From: Streptococcus lactarius
GTDB taxonomy: Bacteria; Bacillota; Bacilli; Lactobacillales; Streptococcaceae
Reading direction: 5' to 3'
DNA: 29,963 bases
NCBI RefSeq assembly: GCF_016642265.1
Contig: NZ_MRXX01000006.1
Location: 119,098 to 149,060 of the forward strand
Under the pieces are notes generated by a model. It made no database searches, was not told the DNA's origin, and saw only the letters and a list, made by a program, of their open reading frames with translations. Numbering within the stretch: position 1 is the stretch's first letter; each line of letters starts with the position of its first letter. Made by a program: the position numbers and the translations under genes. Below are positions 8,492-18,169 of this stretch, in pieces.

Positions 8492-9301
8492 ATGACAGAA
8501 AAGGGATTTAAGTATAGTATTTTAGCATCTGGTTCCAGTGGAAATTCTTTTTATCTGGAGACACCAAAGAAAAAACTGCTCATTGATGCAGGCTTATCTG
8601 GAAAAAAGATTACGGGACTATTGGCTGAAATTGATCGCAAACCAGAAGACTTAGATGCCATTTTGATTACGCACGAACACTCAGACCATATCCATGGTGT
8701 GGGTGTTTTAGCGCGGAAGTATGGAATGGATCTCTATGCTAATGAAGCTACTTGGAAGGCCATGGAAGGAACCAAGTATCTCGGCAAGGTCGATGATGCT
8801 CAAAAGCATATCTTTGAGATGGGCAAAACTAAGACTTTCGGAGATATTGATATCGAGAGTTTTGGGGTCAGTCACGATGCTACAGCCCCTCAATTTTATC
8901 GCTTGATGAAGGATGGGAAGAGCTTTGTCTTGCTGACGGATACGGGCTATGTGAGTGATCGCTTAGCTGGAATCGTCGCGGATGCAGATGGCTATTTGAT
9001 TGAGTCCAACCATGATGTGGAAATTCTTCGAGCAGGTTCCTATGCTTGGCGCTTGAAGCAACGGATTTTATCTGATCTGGGTCACCTTTCAAATGAAGAT
9101 GGGGCAGATGCCATGATCCGTACCTTAGGAAATCGTACCAAAAAGATTTATCTGGGGCATTTGTCAAAAGAGAACAATATCAAAGAATTGGCCCATATGA
9201 CCATGGAGAACCAACTGGCTCGGGCAGATCTAGCAGTCGGTCATGATTTTGAAGTGCTGGATACCTCGCCAGACACTGCAACTCCATTGACGAAGATATA
9301 A
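8492..9301 (+). CDS. vicX: VicX (WalJ/YycJ) metallo-beta-lactamase-fold protein
   Basis: A 269-residue metallo-beta-lactamase-fold protein, third gene of the vic operon. The metal-binding motif HEHSDH (H61, H63, D65, H66) is intact, and LASGSSGNS at the N-terminus is typical of YycJ proteins. The family is linked to cell-wall and DNA-repair phenotypes, but its substrate is unsettled. I chose ATG 8492 because it gives the streptococcal VicX length and follows AAGGAG; an open frame extending to 8342 would lie inside vicK. A terminator follows directly. Confidence 0.95.
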   Translation: MTEKGFKYSILASGSSGNSFYLETPKKKLLIDAGLSGKKITGLLAEIDRKPEDLDAILITHEHSDHIHGVGVLARKYGMDLYANEATWKAMEGTKYLGKVDDAQKHIFEMGKTKTFGDIDIESFGVSHDATAPQFYRLMKDGKSFVLLTDTGYVSDRLAGIVADADGYLIESNHDVEILRAGSYAWRLKQRILSDLGHLSNEDGADAMIRTLGNRTKKIYLGHLSKENNIKELAHMTMENQLARADLAVGHDFEVLDTSPDTATPLTKI

Positions 9302-9306
9302 GATGG

Positions 9307-9331
9307 AAAACCACCTGCGGGTGGTTTTTTT
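9307..9331 (+). terminator. vicRKX terminator
   Basis: AAAACCACC/GGTGGTTTT with loop TGCG and seven T, six bases after the vicX stop. Confidence 0.9.
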
Positions 9332-9368
9332 ATAGCATATTTGAGGAAATCTACATCTAGTGATGAAT

Positions 9369-9397
9369 TTGCTCTTTGCCCTAAATTTGTGTATGAT
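9369..9397 (+). promoter_or_regulatory. Candidate promoter for the 9434 gene
   Basis: TTGCTC at 9369-9374, exactly 17 bases, and TATGAT at 9392-9397. The start would be near 9404. Confidence 0.55.
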
Positions 9398-9433
9398 AAG
9401 AGTACTTTATCTCATTAATAAATCGACGGAGAA

Positions 9434-9970
9434 ATGTTAATTTTGAAAACATATATTGGTTATTTGGATTTGAAATGGATTTATTTTGATGAAGAAAACG
9501 AAGTATTTCAATATCAAGATCAAAAAAATACTTCGAATTGGATAATGGTTGCTGCTCCACTTGCAGTCTTTCTTTTAAAAGGAATTGCAAGTGTCTTAAA
9601 TTCAGTCTTTTGGGGATTACCGTATACGATCAATATCGGTATTGCAATAATTGGAACTCTGATAGTTTTCGGAATGTTGATAATAACGAAGGTGAGAAAA
9701 AAAGATCTGAGAACTGGTTGGAAAACAGTTGTCTTGAAGGAAAAAGATCTCAAAACACTCAGAGCAAAGGTGCTTGCAATTTTTATTATGAAGATTCTTT
9801 TTGCTTTTTTAGGGATTTTCTTCTTGGTTACTTTTATTAGAGAAACTGATTTTTTGTGTCTGATGATTTATCTACTTTCTTTTGCTTGTGTGATGCATTT
9901 TCATCAGGAAATTAAGACTAGAAAGATTATCAAAATATTGAAAGGTCAAATGGGATCATTTAGACAATAA
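9434..9970 (+). CDS. Uncharacterised membrane protein, four helices
   Basis: I do not recognise this 178-residue protein. It has a short N-terminal soluble part rich in Tyr and acidic residues (1-34), then about four hydrophobic segments (near 36-55, 63-86, 112-133 and 137-156) with a basic cytoplasmic-type loop (RKKDLRTGWK) and a basic C-terminus. The layout loosely recalls the multi-helix DUF443 proteins, but I see no motif that proves it. GGAG lies only two bases before ATG 9434, so the start is not certain; no better one is visible. The gene is AT-rich compared with vicX and smc and uses codons such as ATA and TTA more often, suggesting accessory origin. It has its own promoter. Confidence 0.65.
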   Translation: MLILKTYIGYLDLKWIYFDEENEVFQYQDQKNTSNWIMVAAPLAVFLLKGIASVLNSVFWGLPYTINIGIAIIGTLIVFGMLIITKVRKKDLRTGWKTVVLKEKDLKTLRAKVLAIFIMKILFAFLGIFFLVTFIRETDFLCLMIYLLSFACVMHFHQEIKTRKIIKILKGQMGSFRQ

Positions 9971-10051
9971 TTTCATTGAAAGATGTATTACTGTAATAGA
10001 ATGAGAACATTGCATCTTTACGGATAGATTTAATGAACGATGAACGGAGTG

Positions 10052-10088
10052 AAGGAATTTTGGATGCTTCATCATTTATAAAATCCTT
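10052..10088 (+). terminator. Possible weak terminator or leader hairpin
   Basis: AAGGA(A)TTTT pairs with AAAATCCTT with one bulged base, and the enclosed GATG-CTT-CATC forms an inner stem. There is no proper T run after it, so a terminator role for the 9434 gene is only possible. A second, open pairing AAAGATG/CATCTTT lies at 9979-10019. Confidence 0.3.
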
Positions 10089-10116
10089 TGATTAATTGAC
10101 ATGTAAAGAATAGTAT
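10088..10116 (+). promoter_or_regulatory. Candidate promoter for the 10174 gene
   Basis: TTGATT at 10088-10093, a 17-base spacer and TAGTAT at 10111-10116. A consensus TTGACA at 10096 has no matching -10 at the right distance. Confidence 0.4.
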
Positions 10117-10173
10117 GGAACCAATCTGAATGGTAGTTAGATCTTATTCAATCACTAGAAAGGAAAAATAGAA

Positions 10174-11223
10174 ATGAAAAAGATGATCAGATCAAAATTA
10201 GTCCAAGTTTTATTTCTTGTAATTGCTATCACAGGAGCCAGTCTTGCATATAAGGCTTATCATAAGCATGAACTAACCCAGTTTGTCATGTGGAGCCCGA
10301 GAGCAAAAATTACAGATTATGAATTTATTGCTAATCATAAAGCGGTAGCAATTAGCTGGGATAACGAAGCTGAATTAAAGGAAGCGAAAGAGGCTAAGAA
10401 ATATGATCCTCGTATTGACATCAGAAACAATAGAATTGAGATGCATGGTGAACGTTTTATTATTCGGCAGAGTTACAAATTGAAGTCGGCAGCATATAAG
10501 TACTGGTTAAGTGAAAAGGATAAAGTTCCTTATTTAAAGAGTAATATCCCTGAAAAAGGAGAATACTGGTTATTAGATGTTTACGATACAAAAGACAATA
10601 CGATTAAACAAAAAACTTATGATGTGTTTAAGATGGTGAGGGAATATAATAAAAATTATGTTCCAATTAATGTTGCCGATTCCTCAAAATTGTTACAATC
10701 TGAAGAAGGAAAAACTTATTTGCCTATAAAGATGGCAGTGAATAGTAAATCAAACTCAAAAACTTTTATTGGTATCATAGATATAGAAACGGGGAAAATT
10801 ATTTCTAAAACATCATCTGGAAAAACAGGTAAGGACTTTTATGATGTAAATCAAAAAGCATGGCAAAATAAAGAAGGTCTTGAGGATTTACTCAATAAAT
10901 ATGACAGACTTTCAAACCAACATTTTAATTTTGTATGGTCAGCGTTTTGGTTTACTAAAAAAGCTCAAGCAGATTCTTTAGTAAGCAAGTATCCAAAAGT
11001 ATATGATATATTGAGTAAAGGTTCGCTATCTGAATTGTATTTCCTTGGAAAAGAAGATGTTCGTTTCAAAATCTCTTTTTTGAAATTGGTTGTTCCCAAA
11101 GATACCAATATCTTTAAGAACCTAACTATTCCTGCAACTAGTTCGAAAGATGGAAAAGAACATATCGTTCAAAGTGAAGAAGAGTTTTTAGAGCACTACC
11201 AATCAAATTTGGGGGAGAAATAA
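10174..11223 (+). CDS. Uncharacterised exported or membrane-anchored protein
   Basis: A 349-residue protein that I do not recognise. The N-terminus MKKMIRSKLVQ followed by a hydrophobic stretch (about 11-26) is a signal anchor or signal peptide; there is no lipobox cysteine. The rest is a hydrophilic domain rich in Lys, Tyr, Trp and Asn, with no cysteines, that should lie outside the membrane. GAAAGG is 10 bases before ATG. The stop codon is followed immediately by the ATG of the next gene, so the two are coupled and may form a complex. Base composition is AT-rich, as in the 9434 gene. Confidence 0.7.
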   Translation: MKKMIRSKLVQVLFLVIAITGASLAYKAYHKHELTQFVMWSPRAKITDYEFIANHKAVAISWDNEAELKEAKEAKKYDPRIDIRNNRIEMHGERFIIRQSYKLKSAAYKYWLSEKDKVPYLKSNIPEKGEYWLLDVYDTKDNTIKQKTYDVFKMVREYNKNYVPINVADSSKLLQSEEGKTYLPIKMAVNSKSNSKTFIGIIDIETGKIISKTSSGKTGKDFYDVNQKAWQNKEGLEDLLNKYDRLSNQHFNFVWSAFWFTKKAQADSLVSKYPKVYDILSKGSLSELYFLGKEDVRFKISFLKLVVPKDTNIFKNLTIPATSSKDGKEHIVQSEEEFLEHYQSNLGEK

Positions 11224-11763
11224 ATGTCAACTAAAATGCTAATGCTTTGGCTCTCAACTGTAATTATCTTTTTAGCCTTGGTTTTTTTGAGTGGGACTTA
11301 TTTTTATCTTTATTTCCGTGATAAAAAGATGGTTCGGCTTGCTACATCATCCATCAAAGGAACCGTTGTGGGCTATAATAGCTTTCGGGCAGGAAATCCT
11401 CCGATTGTGGAATACACGGTAAATGGCGTGGCTTATAAAAAATCTTTTCGTTATTTTCTGGTAAAAACGATCTCGACTCCATGGGGACCTAGAAATGTGC
11501 CAAACATCTATACTAGAGAAGATATGTTAGCCAATTCGATTACCTTTTATCGAAATTCATTTGTTTCTTTTAATACAGTTCTTCAGACACAATTTCCACT
11601 TTGCTCTTCGATGACAGTCTGGTATGATCCTGAAAAACCGAGTAGAGCTTATGTGGAGCGTTATTGTGGTGTGAATCGCTATTATAAATGGGCTGGAATC
11701 CTTTATGGGACCTTGCTTCTTCTAGTCTATGCTGTGGTGTTAGTTGCTTTTTTTAAAAATTGA
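11224..11763 (+). CDS. Membrane protein with DUF3592-like extracellular domain
   Basis: A 179-residue protein with a helix at each end (about 8-30 and 157-177) and a soluble middle. The middle contains a beta-rich segment of the type GTVVGYNSF...PIVEYTVNGVAYKK and, near its end, VWYDPEKPSRAYVE. This pattern is typical of DUF3592-like proteins, whose function is unknown. Its ATG abuts the stop of the upstream exported protein, with GGGGGAGA as ribosome site inside that gene, so the two are made together. The assignment to DUF3592 is by pattern only. Confidence 0.65.
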   Translation: MSTKMLMLWLSTVIIFLALVFLSGTYFYLYFRDKKMVRLATSSIKGTVVGYNSFRAGNPPIVEYTVNGVAYKKSFRYFLVKTISTPWGPRNVPNIYTREDMLANSITFYRNSFVSFNTVLQTQFPLCSSMTVWYDPEKPSRAYVERYCGVNRYYKWAGILYGTLLLLVYAVVLVAFFKN

Positions 11764-11775
11764 GAAAGGATTAGC

Positions 11776-11808
11776 AAAAGCTAGTAAGTCAACTAAGGAC
11801 TGGCTTTT
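11776..11808 (+). terminator. Weak terminator
   Basis: AAAAGCTAGT pairs with ACTGGCTTTT (one T-G pair) over a 13-base loop, but only four T follow. It lies between the DUF3592-like gene and the DUF454 gene. Confidence 0.4.
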
Positions 11809-11839
11809 AATAGAAACGCATCATGCAAAGGAGAAGAAA

Positions 11840-12226
11840 ATGCGCCTTGTTTATCTTACGATTGGTTTTATATCATTGGGACTAGGAATTATTGGAATTC
11901 CTTTGCCAATTTTACCGACAACCCCCTTTTTACTGTTGTCTATGGCTTGCTTTGCCAAAAGTTCCAAACGCTTTGAAACTTGGCTTTACCAGACCAAGCT
12001 CTATCAAGTGTATGTAGCGGATTACCGAGAAACCAAATCGATTGCCAAAGAACGGAAGAAATGGATTCTTCTTCAGATCTACATTCTGATGGGCGTTTCC
12101 ATCTATCTGGCACCGATTATTTGGGTGAAGCTTGCTTTAGGGGCTTTGACGATTTTTATCACCTATTATCTCTTAAAAGTAATCCCCAATAAGCCTGAAA
12201 AACCAACAGAAGAACATCCTGATTAA
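11840..12226 (+). CDS. DUF454 (YbaN) family membrane protein
   Basis: A 128-residue membrane protein of the YbaN/DUF454 family. The start MRLVYLTIGFISLGLGIIG and the following IPLPILPTTPFLLLS form the family signature; LPTTPFLLL is its most conserved part. Then comes CFAKSSKRFETWL, a central amphipathic segment and a second hairpin of hydrophobic helices (about 75-115). Function is unknown. I chose ATG 11840, which has AAAGGAGA five bases upstream and gives the usual length; the open frame reaches back to 11744, inside the upstream gene. A terminator follows. Confidence 0.88.
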   Translation: MRLVYLTIGFISLGLGIIGIPLPILPTTPFLLLSMACFAKSSKRFETWLYQTKLYQVYVADYRETKSIAKERKKWILLQIYILMGVSIYLAPIIWVKLALGALTIFITYYLLKVIPNKPEKPTEEHPD

Positions 12227-12256
12227 AAATGGAGAAATCAGGCCCTAGAACTAGGA

Positions 12257-12283
12257 AAAGAAGTGCGTTCGTGCTTCTTTTTT
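12257..12283 (+). terminator. Terminator after the DUF454 gene
   Basis: AAAGAAG/CTTCTTT stem extended by two G-T pairs and one C-G pair around a GTTC loop, with six T. A small palindrome, CCTAG-AA-CTAGG, lies just upstream. Confidence 0.75.
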
Positions 12284-12291
12284 GGTATACT
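12283..12291 (+). promoter_or_regulatory. rnc operon promoter
   Basis: TGGTATACT, an extended -10 overlapping the end of the upstream terminator. Transcription should start near 12298, about 29 bases before the rnc ATG at 12327. It probably serves the whole rnc-smc-HAD-HAD-ftsY run, since no other promoter or terminator is seen within it. Confidence 0.65.
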
Positions 12292-12326
12292 TAAGAAGTA
12301 TGAATTTATTAGAAAGTAGGCTTTCC

Positions 12327-13028
12327 ATGGAGAAATTACAAGCCCTGTTATCGGAACGGTTTCAAATCGTTTTTTCAGATACCGGTTTATTAGAAACCGC
12401 CTTTACGCACACTTCTTACGCTAATGAGCATCGCCTCTTAAAAATTTCACATAACGAACGTTTGGAATTTTTAGGAGACGCTGTTCTTCAATTAGTTATT
12501 TCCGAATATTTGTATAAGGAACACCCAAACAGACCGGAAGGAGATTTGTCTAAATTCCGTTCCATGATTGTCCGTGAAGAAAGTCTGGCTGGGTTTTCTC
12601 GGGATTGCCAATTTGATCTCTATATCAAACTGGGCAAAGGCGAAGAAAAATCAGGTGGCCGGGATCGTGATACCATCCTTGGTGACTTATTTGAAGCCTT
12701 TTTAGGTGCTTTGTTGCTGGATAAAGGGGTGGACGCTGTCAAACGCTTCATCTATCAGGTCATGATTCCCAAGGTTGAAACGGGTCAATTTTCTCAAGTC
12801 ATTGACTACAAGACTCGTCTGCAAGAGCTATTGCAGGTTCATGGGGATGTAGAGATCCAGTACCGAGTGATTAGTGAGTCGGGTCCTGCTCATGCCAAAG
12901 AGTTTGAGGTGGAAGTATTCGCTAACGGCAAAACTCTAGGTCGTGGTCATGGTCGCTCCAAGAAATTAGCGGAACAAGAAGCAGCCCGCAATGCAGTTGA
13001 AACGAGGAATGATGGGCCATGTATCTAA
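12327..13028 (+). CDS. rnc: Ribonuclease III
   Basis: A 233-residue RNase III that cuts double-stranded RNA and processes rRNA precursors and mRNAs. The catalytic domain has the signature [11 protein letters not shown] (43-53) and the second acidic cluster in [16 protein letters not shown]. The C-terminal double-stranded RNA-binding domain begins near [11 protein letters not shown] and ends in [17 protein letters not shown] prefer ATG 12327, preceded by AGTAGG at six bases, because it matches the pneumococcal protein length; ATG 12300 would add nine residues and would be nearly leaderless. It overlaps smc by ten bases. Confidence 0.96.
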   Translation: MEKLQALLSERFQIVFSDTGLLETAFTHTSYANEHRLLKISHNERLEFLGDAVLQLVISEYLYKEHPNRPEGDLSKFRSMIVREESLAGFSRDCQFDLYIKLGKGEEKSGGRDRDTILGDLFEAFLGALLLDKGVDAVKRFIYQVMIPKVETGQFSQVIDYKTRLQELLQVHGDVEIQYRVISESGPAHAKEFEVEVFANGKTLGRGHGRSKKLAEQEAARNAVETRNDGPCI

Positions 13029-16000
13029 AAGAGATTGAAATCCAAGGCTTTAAATCCTTTGCGGATAAGACAAAAGTCGTATTTGACAAAGGGGTCACTG
13101 CAGTGGTAGGGCCGAATGGATCTGGAAAATCAAATATCACGGAGAGCTTGCGTTGGGCCTTAGGGGAATCCAGCGTCAAGAGTCTACGTGGGGGCAAGAT
13201 GCCCGATGTCATTTTTGCAGGGACAGAAGCGAGAAAACCCTTGAATTACGCTTGTGTAACGGTTGTTTTGGACAACCAGGACAGTTTTATCCAGCAAGCG
13301 GGGAAAGAAATTCGGGTCGAACGCCATATTTATCGCTCAGGAGACAGTGAGTACAAGATCGATGGTAAGAAAGTACGTCTCAGAGATGTGCATGATTTGT
13401 TCATGGATACGGGATTGGGACGAGATTCCTTCTCCATCATCTCTCAAGGACGGGTGGAGGAGATCTTTAACTCCAAACCGGAAGAACGACGTGCCATCTT
13501 TGAAGAAGCAGCTGGTGTCTTGAAATTTAAGACGCGGCGCAAGGAAACGGAGACCAAACTCAACCAAACCCAGGAGAATTTGGACCGTCTAGAGGACATC
13601 CTCTATGAATTAGAAGGACAGATCCAGCCTCTTGAAAAGCAAGCGACGGTTGCTCGTCGTTTCTTAGAATTGGATCAAGAACGCCAGGTACTCTTGCTGG
13701 ATGTTTTGGTTGCCCAAGTCGATCTGACAAAGGACCTTTATGAAAAGGCTGATCAAGAAGAAAAAGCCATTCAAGAACAGTTGTCCTCTTATTACCAACG
13801 TCGTCAGGTTTTAGAAGAAGACAATGTCCGCATCAAGAAAGTCCGCCATCAGTTGGATGAAAACTTGGCTGAGGACCAGGCGAGCTTGCTAGAGGTCACT
13901 CGTTTGATCAGTGATTTGGAAAAGCAAATCGAAGTCGCTAAGCTGCAATCGAGTCAAGCAGCTCATAGCCGCAAGGAAAATCTAGAGCGACTGGATGCTG
14001 TTTTGGCCCGTCTGGAAGAAGCAAAACAAGAGCTGGCTCAAAAACAAGAGACGCTAGCAACTCTTCAACAAAGACTGACAGAGAACCGTCAGCAACAAGA
14101 GCAGTTGGAAAAAGAATTAGCCAACTACGAAGAAGATCCGGAACAAGTCATTGAGCATCTACGTGAGCAGTATGTGGCGCTCTTACAGACAGAAGCTGAA
14201 AAATCCAATGAGCGCACAGCGATTGAGAGCCGGATCCAAGCACTCCTACAAGAATCTAGCCATCGTCAAGAGGATTTGACCAAGGCGCAATCTAATTTTG
14301 AAGCTGCCAAGGAAAAAGAAGTCCGACAATTGGAAGAGGTAGAGCAGGCACAAGCGACGGTCAAAGGTCTATTAGCAGAATACCAAGATCAATTGGTAAA
14401 AGTGGAGCAGGCCAAAGCTGTCTACCAAGAGGCTCAAACGGCCATGTTTGACTTGATGGATGAGAGCAAGAACAAACGGGCGCGAATCAATAGCTTGGAA
14501 GCCATTCAGAGGAACCATAGTAACTTCTATGCAGGTGTCAAGAGCGTCTTACAAGAAGCGGACCGTCTAGGAGGCATCTGCGGGGCTGTTAGTGAGAATT
14601 TGAGTTTTTCAAAAGACTACCAAACAGCGCTTGAAATTGCTCTGGGAGCTAGTAGCCAACAGATCATTGTCGAGGATGAAAAGGCCGCAACGCGAGCGAT
14701 TGATTTCTTGAAACGAAATCGCTTAGGACGGGCAACCTTCCTTCCGCTAACGACGATCAAAGCCCGCCAACTCTCTCCGCGGAATATGGAGTTGATTCAA
14801 ACTAGTGCAGGATTTTTAGGAATTGCGAGTGACTTGGTGACCTATGAGCATCGTTTTGAACAGATTTTCCAAAACTTGCTTGGAGTAACGGCCATCTTTG
14901 ACACGACGGAGCATGCGCGTGAGGCGGCTCGTACAGTCAACTATCAAGTTCGAATCGTGACCCTAGATGGGATCGAATTGCGGACGGGAGGATCTTACGC
15001 CGGTGGTGCCAATCGTTCCCAAAATACGGTCTTTGTCAAACCAGAATTGGATAGTTTGAAACAGGAAATGCAAGCTCTGGAGGCTCGTTTAAGAGAAGCA
15101 GAGCAGGAGGTAGAGACCAAGGACAATCTGCTCAAGCAGTCGCAAGAATACCTGGCTTCGATTCAAAGCCAGGGTGAGCAAGCGCGTCTGGAGCAACAGC
15201 GGGCCCAATTGGCCTACCAACAAAGTCAAGAGCAACTGCAAGAAATTCAGGAACTATTAGAAGCCTTGAAGTCAGAATTGGCAACAGATGCGACCCAATC
15301 TCTCCAAGAAGAGCAGGAGTCCCTTACCGAGCAATTGGCAGCGATTGAGCTTCAAAAAGAAAACTTGAATCGCGACATTGAAACCATGAAGTCGGATAAA
15401 GATGTCCTGCAACAAAAGGTGCAAAACCTGCAAGAACAATTGGCAGGACTGCGACTCCAACAGACGGAATATAAAAGTCAACAAAGTTACGAGCAAACAG
15501 ATGCTCGTCGTTTGGAAGAAACGATCACTCAGTTGGAAGTAGAAGAGCATCAGTTGCAATTGCTGATTGAACAAGGCGATGCCCAAGTTCAGACAGTCGA
15601 TGGGGAGCAGCTAGCTAACCAATTGACACAGGCACAAGCCAAGAAAACGGATTTGGAACAAGGGATCATTCGAAAACGCTTTGAGCTGGATGATTTGGAA
15701 GGCCAGGCCGAAGATGTGGCAGAACAGATGGAACAAGCGCGCAAGAAAAACGAAGAGTGGATTCGTCAACAAGCTAAGGCTGAAGCGACACGTGAAAAGC
15801 ATGCAGATCGCTTGAACAAGCTCTTAACGCAAATTACTGATGAATTCATGCAAAGCTTTGACCAAGCCAAAGAACAGGCCAAACCTGTTGAAAATCTTGC
15901 GGCAGCTGAAAACCAGCTCAAGAGCATCGAAAAAGACATTAAGGCGCTGGGTCCTGTCAATGTGGACGCGATCGAGCAGTACGATGAGGTGAAGGGGCGC

Positions 16001-16555
16001 TTTGATTTCCTTTCTAGCCAACGAGAGGACGTCTTGGAAGCTAAAAATATGCTCATGTCTACCATCAACGACATGAATGATGAAGTCAAGGAACGCTTTA
16101 AATCAACCTTTGAAGCCATTCGTGAATCCTTTAAGGTTACTTTCCGTCAAATGTTTGGTGGGGGTTCTGCTGATTTGATCCTGACAGAGCCAGATCTTCT
16201 GACAGCTGGTGTTGAGATTTCTGTGCAACCACCTGGTAAAAAGATCCAATCCTTAAACCTTATGAGTGGTGGAGAAAAAGCCTTGTCAGCCTTGGCCCTC
16301 TTGTTCTCGATTATTCGCGTCAAGACCATTCCATTTGTCATTCTGGATGAGGTAGAGGCGGCTCTGGATGAAGCCAATGTTAAACGATTTGGTGATTACC
16401 TCAATCGCTTTGATAAGGAAAGCCAATTTATCGTCGTGACCCACCGGAAGGGAACCATGTCAGCAGCTGATTCCATTTACGGTGTGACCATGCAGGAATC
16501 AGGGGTTTCTAAAATCGTCTCAGTAAAATTGAAAGACTTAGAAAATGAAGAATAA
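13019..16555 (+). CDS. smc: Chromosome partition protein SMC
   Basis: A full-length 1178-residue SMC ATPase, the core of the condensin that organises and segregates the chromosome with ScpA and ScpB. Walker A is GPNGSGKS (31-38), followed by long heptad-rich coiled coils (about 165-500 and 665-1010) on either side of the hinge (about 505-660, containing [11 protein letters not shown] and [13 protein letters not shown]). The C-terminal head has the signature [14 protein letters not shown] from about 1081 and Walker B FVILDE with D near 1110. No frameshift is seen. It overlaps rnc upstream by ten bases and the HAD gene downstream by eleven. Confidence 0.98.
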   Translation: MYLKEIEIQGFKSFADKTKVVFDKGVTAVVGPNGSGKSNITESLRWALGESSVKSLRGGKMPDVIFAGTEARKPLNYACVTVVLDNQDSFIQQAGKEIRVERHIYRSGDSEYKIDGKKVRLRDVHDLFMDTGLGRDSFSIISQGRVEEIFNSKPEERRAIFEEAAGVLKFKTRRKETETKLNQTQENLDRLEDILYELEGQIQPLEKQATVARRFLELDQERQVLLLDVLVAQVDLTKDLYEKADQEEKAIQEQLSSYYQRRQVLEEDNVRIKKVRHQLDENLAEDQASLLEVTRLISDLEKQIEVAKLQSSQAAHSRKENLERLDAVLARLEEAKQELAQKQETLATLQQRLTENRQQQEQLEKELANYEEDPEQVIEHLREQYVALLQTEAEKSNERTAIESRIQALLQESSHRQEDLTKAQSNFEAAKEKEVRQLEEVEQAQATVKGLLAEYQDQLVKVEQAKAVYQEAQTAMFDLMDESKNKRARINSLEAIQRNHSNFYAGVKSVLQEADRLGGICGAVSENLSFSKDYQTALEIALGASSQQIIVEDEKAATRAIDFLKRNRLGRATFLPLTTIKARQLSPRNMELIQTSAGFLGIASDLVTYEHRFEQIFQNLLGVTAIFDTTEHAREAARTVNYQVRIVTLDGIELRTGGSYAGGANRSQNTVFVKPELDSLKQEMQALEARLREAEQEVETKDNLLKQSQEYLASIQSQGEQARLEQQRAQLAYQQSQEQLQEIQELLEALKSELATDATQSLQEEQESLTEQLAAIELQKENLNRDIETMKSDKDVLQQKVQNLQEQLAGLRLQQTEYKSQQSYEQTDARRLEETITQLEVEEHQLQLLIEQGDAQVQTVDGEQLANQLTQAQAKKTDLEQGIIRKRFELDDLEGQAEDVAEQMEQARKKNEEWIRQQAKAEATREKHADRLNKLLTQITDEFMQSFDQAKEQAKPVENLAAAENQLKSIEKDIKALGPVNVDAIEQYDEVKGRFDFLSSQREDVLEAKNMLMSTINDMNDEVKERFKSTFEAIRESFKVTFRQMFGGGSADLILTEPDLLTAGVEISVQPPGKKIQSLNLMSGGEKALSALALLFSIIRVKTIPFVILDEVEAALDEANVKRFGDYLNRFDKESQFIVVTHRKGTMSAADSIYGVTMQESGVSKIVSVKLKDLENEE

Positions 16556-17351
16556 TGATATCAAATTGATCGCTACGGATATGGATGGAACCTTTCTAAA
16601 TGACCAACATCAGTACGATCAAGCCCTCTTAGGCAAGGTATTAGCGAGTTGCGAGGAAAAGGGAGTGTATTTTGCTGCAGCAAGTGGGCGTGCCCTGCTT
16701 TCGCTAAAGACCCTTTTTAAAGAGTTTCAAGACCAAATGATTTTTATCGCTGAAAATGGCAGTGTGGTGGAATTTCATGGAGAAGATCTCTATGAAGCCA
16801 CCATGTCCAAAGACTTTTATTTGGGTGTTTTTGAAGCTTTGAAATCCTCTCCCTATGCGGATCCCAACAAGGTTCTCTTGACAGGGAAAAAAGGAAGTTA
16901 TGTTTTGGAAACGGTAGACTCTGACTATTTGGCCTTGAGCCAACACTACAATGAAAATATCCAAAAGGTCAAGAGCTTAGCGGACATTCAGGATGATATC
17001 TTTAAATTAACCACCAACTTTGATCCAGCTCTTGTCTTTGAAGGAGAAAAATGGGTCAATGAGCATATCGCAGGTGTCAAAGCAATGACGACAGGGTTTG
17101 AATCCATTGATATTGTCCTCGATTATGTCGACAAAGGCGTGGCGATTACGGCCTTAGCAGATAAATTAGGAATTTCGATGGATCAGGTCATGGCTTTTGG
17201 AGATAACCTAAATGACCTCCATATGATGCAAGTCGTTGGCCATCCTGTAGCGCCTGAGAATGCCCGCCCTGAAATCTTGGCCATTGCTGAAACAGTCATT
17301 GGCCACCACGCGACTGGTTCTGTTCTGCGTTATATGGAGGAAGTACTATGA
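16545..17351 (+). CDS. Cof-type HAD phosphatase (first copy)
   Basis: A 268-residue Cof/YidA-type haloacid dehalogenase-fold hydrolase. The catalytic loop DMDGTFLN contains the nucleophile D12 and the acid/base D14; the C-terminal metal-binding motif is AFGDNLNDLHMM. Family members dephosphorylate sugar phosphates or flavin and pyridoxal phosphates; the substrate here is unknown. It starts 11 bases inside smc and overlaps the next HAD gene by the four bases ATGA, so it belongs to the rnc-ftsY operon. The next gene encodes the same kind of enzyme but is clearly different in sequence, so this is an old duplication. Confidence 0.93.
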   Translation: MKNNDIKLIATDMDGTFLNDQHQYDQALLGKVLASCEEKGVYFAAASGRALLSLKTLFKEFQDQMIFIAENGSVVEFHGEDLYEATMSKDFYLGVFEALKSSPYADPNKVLLTGKKGSYVLETVDSDYLALSQHYNENIQKVKSLADIQDDIFKLTTNFDPALVFEGEKWVNEHIAGVKAMTTGFESIDIVLDYVDKGVAITALADKLGISMDQVMAFGDNLNDLHMMQVVGHPVAPENARPEILAIAETVIGHHATGSVLRYMEEVL

Positions 17352-18169
17352 GTCAGATTGCCTTGATTGCACTGGATTTAGATGGGACCTTGCTTAATTC
17401 TGAAAAAAAGATTTCTACCCGTAATCGGGCGGCCCTTGCTGCTGCACGGGCTCAAGGTATCAAAGTGGTATTGACCACTGGTCGTCCCTTGAAAGCCATG
17501 GATTTTCTCTTGGAAGAATTGGGAACAGCCGGTCTCAAAGAAGAGTATACAATTACCTTCAACGGTGGCTTGGTGCAGCGAAACAATGGCGAAATCCTTT
17601 CGAAAATCGTTTTTACGAAAGAAGATGTCGATCGTATCCATGATGAAACAGCTCGTCTAGGCCTTCCTCTTGATGCCATCAGTGAGGGAACTGTTTATGA
17701 GATTCATGCGGATCGGAAGTCTCTATACTCCCGTTACAATCCGTACTTGAACTTTATTGAGGTGGGTGCGAACGACTTACCTGACACCATCTCCTATAAC
17801 AAGTGTGTGACCGCTTTTGATCAAGAATTTTTGGATTCAGCTATTGCACAGATAAAGCCAGAGCTCTTTCAAAACTATGAAATTTTTAAATCTCGGGACA
17901 TGCTACTGGAATGGTGCCCCAAAGATGTTCACAAGGCAAGGGGATTAGCAGCATTGGCCACCTTCTTGGGCCTTGAAGTGGATCAAGTCATGGCCTGTGG
18001 AGATGAAGCCAACGATCTGTCCATGATCCAGTGGGCTGGACTTGGGGTAGCTATGGGAAATGCAGTGCCAGAAGTAAAGGAAGTCGCAGCCCTTGTTGCC
18101 CCTATGACGAACGACCAAGATGCTGTCGCATGGGCAATTGAAAATTATGTGCTAAAGGAGAGTGAATAA
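17348..18169 (+). CDS. Cof-type HAD phosphatase (second copy)
   Basis: A 273-residue Cof/YidA-type HAD hydrolase. The nucleophile loop is DLDGTLLN (D10, D12), the second motif TTGRP, and the metal site CGDEANDLSMIQ. It is the type annotated in streptococci as YidA-like sugar-phosphatase; substrate is not proven. The start overlaps the stop of the first HAD gene (ATGA), and its TAA is followed directly by the ftsY ATG. Confidence 0.93.
   Translation: MSQIALIALDLDGTLLNSEKKISTRNRAALAAARAQGIKVVLTTGRPLKAMDFLLEELGTAGLKEEYTITFNGGLVQRNNGEILSKIVFTKEDVDRIHDETARLGLPLDAISEGTVYEIHADRKSLYSRYNPYLNFIEVGANDLPDTISYNKCVTAFDQEFLDSAIAQIKPELFQNYEIFKSRDMLLEWCPKDVHKARGLAALATFLGLEVDQVMACGDEANDLSMIQWAGLGVAMGNAVPEVKEVAALVAPMTNDQDAVAWAIENYVLKESE

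Noticed and set aside
12300..12326. ATG 12300 as a leaderless start of rnc
   Set aside because: It is eight bases from the -10 and therefore possible, but ATG 12327 has a ribosome site and gives the family length.
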